Program-made: the position numbers and the translations under genes | Shown: one piece after another, positions 41,551 to 49,899 of the stretch | Numbering within the stretch: position 1 is the stretch's first letter | How the letters are laid out: every line of letters starts with the position of its first letter | Source: Segatella copri | GTDB lineage: Bacteria; Bacteroidota; Bacteroidia; Bacteroidales; Bacteroidaceae | Direction: 5' to 3' | Length of the DNA stretch: 64,000 nucleotides | Assembly: GCF_019249655.2 (NCBI RefSeq) | Contig: NZ_CP137557.1 | Location: 51,001 to 115,000, forward strand | The notes under the pieces: generated by a model | The model's input: only the letters and a program-made list of their open reading frames with translations | Databases searched by the model: none | Told to the model about the DNA's origin: nothing

Positions 41551-41964
41551 ATGACAAACGTACAGGAACAAGACAAGAGAAAGGGCGGAAGACCGCCCAC
41601 AGGCAGGGTTCGCAAGCTGTCGAAGTCTGTTACGGTGAAGTTCTCGAAGCCAAGCTACGAGGCATTGAAACTGAGGGCGAGAAAAGCCAACCGCAAGTTG
41701 GCGGAGTACATCCGTGAGTCCGCCTTGAACGGCGAGGTGGTCAGCGGACACAATGCAGAGACGGTAGCCATCGCCAAGAAACTCATTGGCATGGCGAACA
41801 ACCTCAACCAACTTACCAAGCTGTCGCATCAGAGAGGTTTCCATGAAACCCATGTATATGTGGTGGACTTGTTGAGAAGATTGAAAGAAATCCTTGGCGA
41901 GTATCGCCAAGCAAGTCCAAAATCTAAGCCATGCGGAATAGGCAGAAAGGAGGATGCCACATGA
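41551..41964 (+). CDS. mobC: MobC-like mobilization accessory protein
   Basis: 137 aa. Basic N-terminus (KRKGGRPPTGRVRKLSKSVTVKFSKPSY) with a ribbon-helix-helix-like region (EALKLRARKANRKLAEYIRESALNG), then the MobC C-terminal ETVAIAKKLIGMANNLNQLTKL motif. Opens the DNA at oriT to help the relaxase. Overlaps mobA by 4 bases. ATG 41551 chosen; a GTG at 41542 is possible. Confidence 0.88.
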   Translation: MTNVQEQDKRKGGRPPTGRVRKLSKSVTVKFSKPSYEALKLRARKANRKLAEYIRESALNGEVVSGHNAETVAIAKKLIGMANNLNQLTKLSHQRGFHETHVYVVDLLRRLKEILGEYRQASPKSKPCGIGRKEDAT

Positions 41965-42911
41965 TAGGCAAGCTAAAGAAAGGTGCATCCTTTGGTGGTT
42001 GCGTCCGCTACGTGACAGACAAGGACGAGGCGAAAATTCTTGCATCCGATGGAGTGTTACTCGGCACGAATACCGAAATGGCGCAAAGCTTTGAGCTGCA
42101 AAGGCAACTAAATCCAAGGATTAAGAAGCCGGTGGGACATATAGCTTTGAGCTTCAAGCCCGAGGACAAGCCACGCTTGACGGATGAGTTCATGGCTAAG
42201 ATAGCCATTGAATACATGCAGATGATGGGCATCACCGATACCCAATTCATCATCGTAAGGCATCACAATACGGACAATCCACATTGTCATATCGTGTATA
42301 ACCGCATCAATAACGAGGGCAAACTCATATCAGACAGGAATGATTACAGGCGTAATGAGCAAGTGACCAAGGCTCTAAAATCCAAGTATGAACTGACCTA
42401 CGGAACGGACAAGAGCAATACTAATACTCGCAAGTTACACAATGCTGAGCGTGCCAAATACGAGATTCACAATGCTGTAAAGAGCGCATTGAGAATGGCA
42501 GATAGTTGGGACGAGTTCAAAAGTGAACTTGCAAAGCGAGGTGTTCACTTAGAGTTTGTCTATAAGGATAAGGAGCGAACAAAGGTTCAAGGCATCCGTT
42601 TCTGTAAGGATGGATATAGCTTCAAGGGTACGCAGATTAGCCGAGACTATAGCTTTGGCAAACTGAATGCAAGATTTGAGGGAACGGAGAACCATGTATC
42701 AGCAAGAGCCATTTCTACTCAACAATATGAGCAAGGTAGTTTCAAGGACGAACTGTTGTCATTCATGTCGGAGAGCAGCCAAAACCCATGGAATGGTATT
42801 TCTTCCATTGGACTTTTTGCTCCAGCCAATGCTCAGACCTTTGAGCAATTCCCAGAGGATGAATCATCCAAGAAGAAAAAGAAGAAACGCAGAAGAGGCT
42901 TTAGCCTTTGA
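41961..42911 (+). CDS. mobA: Relaxase/mobilization nuclease MobA
   Basis: 316 aa. Relaxase signature: N-terminal IGKLKKGASFGGCVRYV with a nearby catalytic Tyr, GHIALSFKPEDKPRLTD and the three-histidine motif IIVRHHNTDNPHCHIVYNRIN. Nicks oriT and leads the strand into the recipient. No transfer (Tra) genes lie in the window, so mobility needs a helper element. Overlaps mobC and is followed directly by a coupled gene. Confidence 0.92.
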   Translation: MIGKLKKGASFGGCVRYVTDKDEAKILASDGVLLGTNTEMAQSFELQRQLNPRIKKPVGHIALSFKPEDKPRLTDEFMAKIAIEYMQMMGITDTQFIIVRHHNTDNPHCHIVYNRINNEGKLISDRNDYRRNEQVTKALKSKYELTYGTDKSNTNTRKLHNAERAKYEIHNAVKSALRMADSWDEFKSELAKRGVHLEFVYKDKERTKVQGIRFCKDGYSFKGTQISRDYSFGKLNARFEGTENHVSARAISTQQYEQGSFKDELLSFMSESSQNPWNGISSIGLFAPANAQTFEQFPEDESSKKKKKKRRRGFSL

Positions 42912-43702
42912 TGCAAGTTACAAACCATTCAAACAACAAAAGAAAGATGAAAGAAGAACTATTGGAAGCCATCTACGGCACAGTTGAGAGATTGGAGCAG
43001 AAAGTCGATGAACTTTCTGCTTCACCAAAGTACGCAGGAGCGGAAACCGTTCCTGCAAGTAATGACACAACCAAGTTGGAGAAATCAATCATTGCTATGT
43101 TTGGCAAGGAAGAGGAAGTCAGAGGTAAAATATCCAAATTAAGAGATGCCATTGTTGTTTTTGTTGACCTTATCAAGGCTGAACTCGGCAAAAATGAGCA
43201 GCGAAGCAAGCTCTTGGTTGATGCTGTCAAGCAGATGAGACAAGAGAATGATGTTTCCTTAAAAGCATTGCAAGATAAACTTGAAGTGATGAACAAATCA
43301 CCTCAAAAGAAGGTTGTAACCCATCGCTTCGAGCCAACCTCAAAGAATATTCTTCTTTTCATAGGTGGCTTGGCTCTATCTCTTGTCATTTCCATTTGGG
43401 GCAATCTCACCCAATGGCGAGAGCACCAAGATTGGGAGGAGGCAGATTTGAAGTATAGGGCATTGAAAATGGTTCTTCCATCTGATGACCCGAATATTCG
43501 CTACATCGAAAAGCATTTCAATGTGCAACGAGATGAAGATGTGATATACAAGCTCAGAACCAGAGTTGATGTTTATGAAGATTCTGTCTATCAACACCAT
43601 AAAATGGTTGAGGTAGCATCATATAAAGATAGTATAGCAAGACAACTTATTGATGAATCAAATAGGATAAAAATGCAGATAAACAGTAAGAAAAGTAAAT
43701 GA
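42911..43702 (+). CDS. Membrane coiled-coil protein of the mobilization operon
   Basis: 263 aa. Its ATG overlaps the mobA stop (TGATG). N-terminal coiled coil (EAIYGTVERLEQKVDELS), a longer helical part, one membrane helix NILLFIGGLALSLVISIWGNL near 145-165, then a second helical domain. This layout is that of small proteins found after mobA in Bacteroides mobilizable elements; function unknown, perhaps links the relaxosome to the membrane. An internal ATG at 42947 is an alternative start. Confidence 0.75.
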   Translation: MQVTNHSNNKRKMKEELLEAIYGTVERLEQKVDELSASPKYAGAETVPASNDTTKLEKSIIAMFGKEEEVRGKISKLRDAIVVFVDLIKAELGKNEQRSKLLVDAVKQMRQENDVSLKALQDKLEVMNKSPQKKVVTHRFEPTSKNILLFIGGLALSLVISIWGNLTQWREHQDWEEADLKYRALKMVLPSDDPNIRYIEKHFNVQRDEDVIYKLRTRVDVYEDSVYQHHKMVEVASYKDSIARQLIDESNRIKMQINSKKSK

Positions 43703-43882
43703 AAACGTTATTTTTGTATTATTATGCAAAGTGTAAGCACGTATAACATTGTTTAATGTGATTTAAATATCCTCCTAAAATTATGTTGTTTCAAAAAGTA
43801 TTTATACCTTTGCAATCGGAATACAAAATGAGGCAAATAATTGCAGTTTGCTTTCGTTTTGGTGCAATTAAAAAGATAAAAT

Positions 43883-45976
43883 ATGGTCAACAAGATATTT
43901 CTTTTAGGATTATTTCTGCTTTCTGTTGCCAACGTGAAAGCTCAAACTCTGACGCATACAGATTCGCTCACAATGGAGAATATGATGCACAACCTTCCAG
44001 AAGTAATGGTAAAAGGTTCGCGCCCTATTGTCAAGGCAGAGCGGGGTATGCTATCGTACAATATGCCGTTGCTATTGAAGCAGTTGCCTGCCGACAACGC
44101 TTACGAGGCATTGACACGCATACCAGGCATCAGCGATGCTACTGGCAGCATATCTTTTTCGGGCAATGAGGTGACGCTGATTGTCAACGGACAAGCCACC
44201 ACATTGACGCAGGAACAACTGACAGAGCGTCTGAAGGCAATGCCTGCCGCACAGTTGGCAAAAGCCGAGGTGATGCTGTCTGCCCCTGCTCGCTATCATG
44301 TGCGTGGTATGGCTATCAACATCGTTACGAAAGACTATGCTGGTACCAATCAGCTTTCGGGGCAGGTCATTGGCGGCATGAAGCAAAGCAAATACGCCAA
44401 AGGTTTTGGCGATTTATATCTTTCCTTGTAAAGAGGCAAGTTTGGACTTGACGCACAATATAAATATGTAAACGGCAATTCATACGGTGAATCTTCACGC
44501 ATAGCCAATCATCCACTTGGCAACAATCGTGTGTATTATAATGATGAAACCGGGCAGAAGTCGTTTGGCATTACACACAACTACAGACTGGGGATGAATT
44601 ATGCTTTCAGTAAGAACCATCGTCTCGACGTTGCCTATACAGGACACTGGGACAAGAGGTGTTCAAACAGCAACACCACAGGATCGAGCATTAGCGGAAT
44701 GCATCATGACAGTCATGAGTATCTGCACAATGTAGATGTTAACTATTCGCTTCCTTTCGGACTCACCCTTAACGGTTCGTACACCTACTATCGCACGCCT
44801 CAGCAACAAGCCCTCGACGGCACGATGCATACGGATGAAAGCATGCTGGAAACAGAACGCAACCTGACAAGCGGCAGTGAGCAGACCATCAACAAATGGA
44901 TGTTCACGGCCGACCAAACCCATTCGTTGGCACACGGCTGGGGATTGTCGTATGGTGTGAAAGGGCAATTCACAAGCAACAAAAGTTATCAGACCACAAT
45001 AGATAAGGATGGAACCATCCAGCCCAATGGGACAAGTAGCGTGGACAACAATGAGCGGATATGGAACATATATGCTGGTTTCAGCAAGCAGATAAACAAG
45101 GCAATTAGTGTAGAGGCATCTGTTGCTGCCGAGCAATACCACTCTCCGATATGGGATAAATGGCGCGTGTATCCTACGCTCAATGCTTTGTGGAACGTCA
45201 ACGACAACCATTTGCTCAATCTATCATTCAGCTCCAATTCGGAGTTCCCGAGTTATTGGTCGACCATGAGTAACGTTTTCTATTCTTCAACATACTCAGA
45301 GATACATGGCAATCCCGACTTGAAACCCTTCTCTTATTATAACGTCAACCTGATGTGGCAGATAAAGCGACGTTATACGCTGATGGCTTTTGCAAGTCTG
45401 AAGCCCGACTATTTCGTACAGTTGCCATATCAGACCACAGAACGCATGGCTGTGATAATGAAGGAAACCAACTTCGACTATTCCAATAGTTATGGATTGC
45501 AGGCGTCAGTCATATTCAATGCAGGCAAATGGCTCAATGGCAATGTGTTTGCTGTAGGAACCTACAAGCACGACAAGAGCAGTAATTTCTTCGACTTGCC
45601 ATTCAATCGCAAGAAACTCTCTGTAATACTTGGAGGTACAGCATCCGTAAAACTAAGCAGCACACAGGACTTGCGTCTCATTCTGAATCCTTTCTATCAG
45701 ACTAAGGCCATACAAGGTGTTTACGACATAAGTCCTGTCTTCAGGATGGATGCCAAGCTGCAATGGTCGTCGCATGACGGTAAATGGGGCGTGCGCCTAA
45801 ATGGCAGCAACATCTTCAACAACCGGTTCGACACCCGTTCAGTACAAGGCAACCAAGACTACCGTATGAAGATAAACTACAACTGGGCGTCTGTCACCTT
45901 TGCAGTTATCTATAAGTTTGGTGGCTACAAGGAGAAGAACGTAAAGGCTGTAGATACATCAAGAATGGGACATTAA
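43883..45976 (+). pseudogene. Outer-membrane beta-barrel/TonB-dependent receptor-like gene with an in-frame stop
   Basis: Codons 1-182 (MVNKIFLLGLFLLSVANVKAQ signal, then plug-like PEVMVKGSRPIVKAERGMLSYN, ALTRIPGISDATGSISFSGN) end at TAA 44429-44431 after YLSL; the same frame continues as RGKFGLDAQYKYVNGNSYGE and runs to 45976 through a complete barrel (GKWGVRLNGSNIFNNRFDTR). A single base change from AAA or CAA would explain the stop. OMP_b-brl_3 type; no carboxypeptidase-like N-terminal domain. A -7 element TACCTTTG lies at 43805-43812. Sequencing error or a slip-correcting mechanism cannot be excluded. Confidence 0.8.
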
Positions 45977-46094
45977 GACGCAAAGGCAGATAAAATACTG
46001 ATAAAATACTGATAAAAACAAAAAGGTAGTATTCTTTGTCTTAATGTAGCATTTCCACAGAGAATAGTCTTGTTCCTGTATGTTTGTCATTTAA

Positions 46095-46246
46095 CTGAAG
46101 TTTCGCATGTGGGGAAGTTAGGGAAGTTAGAGGGAAGTTAAGGGACAAATGTCCTATGTTTAAGCTAGAAGACTATTGTCTCTTAACTTCCCGAACGACC
46201 GTAGGGAGTGATAACTCCTTTAACTTCTGAACTTGCGAAACTTGAA
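46095..46246. repeat. Palindromic element with TTTCGCA ends, third interior type
   Basis: Left end CTGAAGTTTCGCATGT, right end (complement) TTCAAGTTTCGCAAGT. The interior consists of GGGAAGTTA-type units on the left and TAACTTCCC/TAACTCC-type units on the right. 152 bp. Lies after the receptor pseudogene. Confidence 0.8.
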
Positions 46247-46370
46247 TATTTTACTATAAAATAACGCCTAAAAAAGCGAAAAAACGCAGATTGGAGAAAT
46301 AGAAACGCTTTCAAATCATTACCTCGCAAAAGCGCCCTAATAAGCATTTTTAACGGTGGTGGTTCTATTT

Positions 46371-46433
46371 GTAACTACTCAGCACCCCCTATAGATGTAA
46401 CTACTCATGCCCATAGGGGTGCTGAGTAGTTAC
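46371..46433. repeat. 18-bp inverted repeat GTAACTACTCAGCACCCC
   Basis: GTAACTACTCAGCACCCC (46371-46388) and its reverse complement (46416-46433) enclose a second GTAACTACTCA (46397-46407). Ends starting 5'-GTAA resemble IS66-type insertion-sequence ends, so this may be a collapsed or minimal IS remnant. Confidence 0.7.
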
Positions 46434-46804
46434 TGTTTTGATGTGACTTGCTAAATTTTGCTAACGATGCTTCATCAATGGTTCACTTGTGTTCATCTCC
46501 TTGACGCATACCTTGCCAACCTTACGGAAGACTTTCAATTGTCGTTCACTACCCATCTGTTTCCATCAGAGCAGCACAAAGTGGTTTGCTATCAGCACCT
46601 GCATGCCGAATGCGATGGGTCTGCCACCATCTCTTTAACAGCTACGATTGAAATCTATCAAATATAGCCAATACCGGATATCATCCTGTCTCAGAACACA
46701 CCTATTGTAGCAAAAAAATACCTTCTTACATTAAATCCATTTACATCTTATAAATCGAACTAAACATTTGCTCTTCGTCTTTGGAAACCTTAATAGAAAT
46801 CGTA
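46434..46804. other. Intergenic stretch without a supported gene
   Basis: Contains a 69-codon frame (46458-46667) with no recognisable domain and no upstream promoter. Nothing else seen. Confidence 0.5.
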
Positions 46805-48169
46805 TTAATAGGTCTGTTGTGGACAGATTTCCTTAAAATCCCTCCAAAATTTGGCCTTTTTGTATAATTCGACACTCTCTGCAGGAACATAAAGAATTGT
46901 ATTCTGCAAGCCCTTACCTTCACCTACTAATATAGGAGGAACCTCTTCTGTAAGGTGCAACCGTTTTATAGTGCATCCATATAATGCACTTGGAGGCATT
47001 TTTACATTGAAAGTAGGAAGAACTAAATCTTCTATTACCGATTTAGTATTAAAAGCCCCCATTCCAATCTCAGCCAATTGACAGTAACTATCAAAAGATA
47101 TGCTTTTTAAACTGGAGCAACCCGCAAATGCCAGTATGTCTATTTTCTTAATATTTGCTTCTACGTTTATACTATCTAAAGATGTACAACGATAGAACGC
47201 TTTGTATGGAATGCATTTCAAGTCTCCTGGTAAATTTACCCTTTCTATATTTGAATTACTAAACATCTCATCAAGTATTGTATTTCCAGATGCATCTGTA
47301 TTGCACGAGAACATATTAAGATTCTTTATGGAACTGTTCGGTCCATTAGTCAATCTATATAGACAAATCATATCACTCACATTTAACCTTCCAGATAATG
47401 TTAATGTTCTTATATTACGACAGTTTGCAATATCAGAACCCAGAAGAGTCCCAAGTGTACCCTCTCTATATATATTTATATTTTCATTTTCATTAAACAA
47501 ACGGGGCTCTTGTTGCAAAGTAATATGCTCGGTAGTTCCTATTTCTGCTATAGAAATATCGAGGATGGCCTGTCTACCCAAAGATAAATTTTCATCAACT
47601 TTAAGAACGATTTTATTCGTTTGTCCGTCTTTTTCGTGAGAAACCATTTCAATCCAAGAAGGATTCCAACCTATTCTACTTATACTACATTCACAATTGA
47701 CATTTGCTTCAAAAGATACTTCAACCATTCCACCTTCACGTGTTATCTGCACAAGTTTATACGGAATATATACACGTTTCTCTGCCTCCTGTTTTATTGT
47801 TAGGAGTCTGATGTCATTACCATTAGCAAATTTGACATATGCGCACCTTTCGTTCCATCCTTTGTTCTCTGAAATTTTAATAGAACAATAGCTAATACCA
47901 TCATTCCCTTCTTCTTTATTGATAGTAATCCAACTATTGTTCTGGTTGTCATTATTATTCACCGTCGCAATCCAACTGTCTGAGTTACAGCCAATAGTTA
48001 TAACCCGACATGTTGACTCATAATTGACAAACAAACCGTTTGTAAAAAGATTCTCAGTTTCGTTGTCAAACCACCAAGTATCTTCATGTTTTGTCTTATC
48101 ACACGATAGAAACAGAATGCATGATAATAATGCTATAATATACAATGGATATTTCTTCATATTGTTCAT
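46805..48169 (-). CDS. BACON and leucine-rich-repeat lipoprotein
   Basis: 454 aa. Lipobox FLSC (Cys23). Two BACON-like beta domains: residues 55-130 (SDSWIATVNN, SIKISENKGWNERCAYVKFANGNDIRLLTIKQEA) and 135-225 (EGGMVEVSFEANVNCECS, LSLGRQAILDISIAEIGTTEHITLQQE). Residues 240-440 carry BspA-like LRRs (SIKNLNMFSCNTDASG, AFYRCTSLDSINVE, AFAGCSSLKSISFD). A surface lipoprotein, probably binding a host or dietary polymer. AT-rich compared with the housekeeping genes. Follows a small lipoprotein gene by 7 bases. Confidence 0.82.
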   Translation of the reverse strand: MNNMKKYPLYIIALLSCILFLSCDKTKHEDTWWFDNETENLFTNGLFVNYESTCRVITIGCNSDSWIATVNNNDNQNNSWITINKEEGNDGISYCSIKISENKGWNERCAYVKFANGNDIRLLTIKQEAEKRVYIPYKLVQITREGGMVEVSFEANVNCECSISRIGWNPSWIEMVSHEKDGQTNKIVLKVDENLSLGRQAILDISIAEIGTTEHITLQQEPRLFNENENINIYREGTLGTLLGSDIANCRNIRTLTLSGRLNVSDMICLYRLTNGPNSSIKNLNMFSCNTDASGNTILDEMFSNSNIERVNLPGDLKCIPYKAFYRCTSLDSINVEANIKKIDILAFAGCSSLKSISFDSYCQLAEIGMGAFNTKSVIEDLVLPTFNVKMPPSALYGCTIKRLHLTEEVPPILVGEGKGLQNTILYVPAESVELYKKAKFWRDFKEICPQQTY

Positions 48170-48176
48170 TTTTTAA

Positions 48177-48668
48177 TTATTTGATACGCCCTTCTTTTCT
48201 GAGAAGATTGATAAATTTATTCCAACCTTCAGAACGCTTATCTGCATTTTGTTTTGTCTTTTCTAAATTCCAATAATTCGGATAATTATCGTTGAGATAG
48301 TATTTGCCATCCTTGTCACAGAATAAGACCAAATCATCATATGAACGATTCACAACAGGATTGATATTAGCTGCTATAATGAACAGTGTTTCAGATGAAC
48401 TTTTTACACTTATTGATGCATAGATTGGAATAGATTTTATTTTATCATATTCCTTAAATTTGATTTCTCGTGTTTTAGGATTGAACCATGCAATATCTAA
48501 ATCAGTAAAGGCTATAGAATCCTTATGTTGCACAACATTGCCTGTGCTTACTTGACATACACCAAATAGTTGTGGTGATGTTTCCGTAAGAAAAGCATCT
48601 GTATTAGAGTTGCATGAACTAAATACAACCAATACTGTCAATAATATGATACCCAATAATTTCTTCAT
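48177..48668 (-). CDS. Small lipoprotein of unknown function
   Basis: 163 aa. Signal peptide MKKLLGIILLTVLVVFSSC with Cys19 lipidated. The mature part is beta-rich with no family that I recognise (TGNVVQHKDSIAFTDLDIAWFNPKTREIKF). Co-transcribed with the BACON/LRR lipoprotein, 7 bases apart, so they may act together at the surface. Confidence 0.75.
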   Translation of the reverse strand: MKKLLGIILLTVLVVFSSCNSNTDAFLTETSPQLFGVCQVSTGNVVQHKDSIAFTDLDIAWFNPKTREIKFKEYDKIKSIPIYASISVKSSSETLFIIAANINPVVNRSYDDLVLFCDKDGKYYLNDNYPNYWNLEKTKQNADKRSEGWNKFINLLRKEGRIK

Positions 48669-48976
48669 TGTTTTATCCTATATGAGTTTATCTATTAATT
48701 TCTTTTCGCCACAAATATAATGCAAAAATGTGAATAAATAAAAGATTTGCAAATATTTGTTGTTGCTTTTAATGTTTTTTATAACAATCTTGGCATGTAA
48801 ATTCCTTCTTTTTTGTATTTTTGCAGCCAAGGAGAGTTGTTTGACAGCAACTGTACGCAGATTGCAGAAATTAGGAATGTTGCTAAATCATTACCTCCAT
48901 TGAGGTGAAACCGTTATAAATCGCTCATTTTAAGCTATTCGGCAGATTTTAGCGTGTTTTTGTAAAAAAATCAGTC

Positions 48977-49573
48977 TTGCTACTGTTGGTAGTCTTGGCT
49001 TTTTGTGCGTGTGACAACAGCAATGACAATGGTGAAGTTATTCAGCCAAATCCACAGTCATCGAAAACTGTCGTCAATTATACTGGCGAAGTAGAGTTTG
49101 TGGTGGATGCGCCGCAAATTCGTGAGGATATAGAGCAGGATTTGAAGGCAAACCCTCCTTTTGGAGGAAGCAAAAAATATCAGTTTATAATAAAAAGATA
49201 CTCGAATCTTGCTCCTTTATTTATGCTATATGCGGTGAATCCTGAGGACGATAAGTCTGCTGACGGATATATACTGCGCATCGCTGGTGAAGTGGAGCGT
49301 AAGGACAATTATAGATTGTTCCCTGCCGCATCTGCACATGGTTGGTATAAGATGGATATTTTGCCTGTCGCCACAAAGGATGGCAAGCCTGTTGCAACAT
49401 ACGATGTGTTTATGCATCAAAATATTCCTTCTTCTATGGTTGATAGCAAGATGTATTTCTGCGAAGACCTTACGGAGAAATATCGCCAGAAGTTCCCTAA
49501 TGAAGACATTCATGCCGTGGTTCGCCGTTTGGTTCTTTCTTATGTCAGTGAGGGGGATAATATAAATGAATAG
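48977..49573 (+). CDS. Lipoprotein-like protein with unclear start
   Basis: 198 codons from TTG 48977. The frame is open to 48953 and reads V-F-V-K-K-S-V-L-L-L-L-V-V-L-A-F-C-A-C-D, a good lipoprotein signal if translation began at the GTA codon (48962-48964) in place of the expected ATG. No ATG or GTG exists in frame before the signal. The mature part (VNYTGEVEFVVDAPQIREDIEQDL) resembles no family that I can name. A -7 element TATTTTTG at 48816-48823 lies upstream. Possibly a start-lost pseudogene, or translated from a TTG start. Confidence 0.55.
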   Translation: MLLLVVLAFCACDNSNDNGEVIQPNPQSSKTVVNYTGEVEFVVDAPQIREDIEQDLKANPPFGGSKKYQFIIKRYSNLAPLFMLYAVNPEDDKSADGYILRIAGEVERKDNYRLFPAASAHGWYKMDILPVATKDGKPVATYDVFMHQNIPSSMVDSKMYFCEDLTEKYRQKFPNEDIHAVVRRLVLSYVSEGDNINE

Positions 49574-49663
49574 GAACATATCTGAACAGAAGATTTTATG
49601 TAAAAAAGTCCTAATTTCTATGTTTCTCTTCTTGCAAATTATGGGATATTAAGAAAAATATCG

Positions 49664-49800
49664 TATCTTTGTCCCCGAATTGAGGCGTTCTTTGCATATT
49701 GCAAAATACAGAAACGAGCAGAAGTCCGCTCGTTTCCATATTGTTACCTATATAATATAGGCAAACGCCCAACTTCTTGATTTTCAATCAAAGTCCAATT
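49664..49800 (+). ncRNA. Candidate structured RNA with own promoter
   Basis: Promoter-like TATCTTTG at 49664-49671, then a region that folds as a closed multi-arm structure: outer GGCGTT...AACGCC, hairpins TTGCATATTGCAA, GAAACGAGC/GCTCGTTTC and CCTATATAATATAGG. The bases around its start (TATCTTTGTCCCCGAATT) match those of the candidate RNA at 60851 (TATCTTTGTACCCGAATT). No clear terminator. Confidence 0.35.
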
Positions 49801-49830
49801 TAGAGCGAGTTAGTTTTGTTAACGTTTTCC

Positions 49831-49899
49831 TTATTTCACCACAGAAACCCATCTTATTTCACCACAGGAACCCATCTTATTTCAACACAGGGAATACAT
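49831..49899 (-). repeat. 23-bp tandem repeat across the glycosidase stop codon
   Basis: TTATTTCACCACAGAAACCC, TTATTTCACCACAGGAACCC and TTATTTCAACACAGGGAATA mark three units of 23 bases; the third holds the stop (complement 49877-49879). Each unit would encode a variant of (F/V)P-V-(V/L)-K-stop. Confidence 0.88.

Noticed and set aside
46458..46667. 69-codon open frame near the GTAACTACTCA inverted repeat
   Set aside because: No family similarity recognised and no promoter; could be an insertion-sequence relic but nothing supports it.
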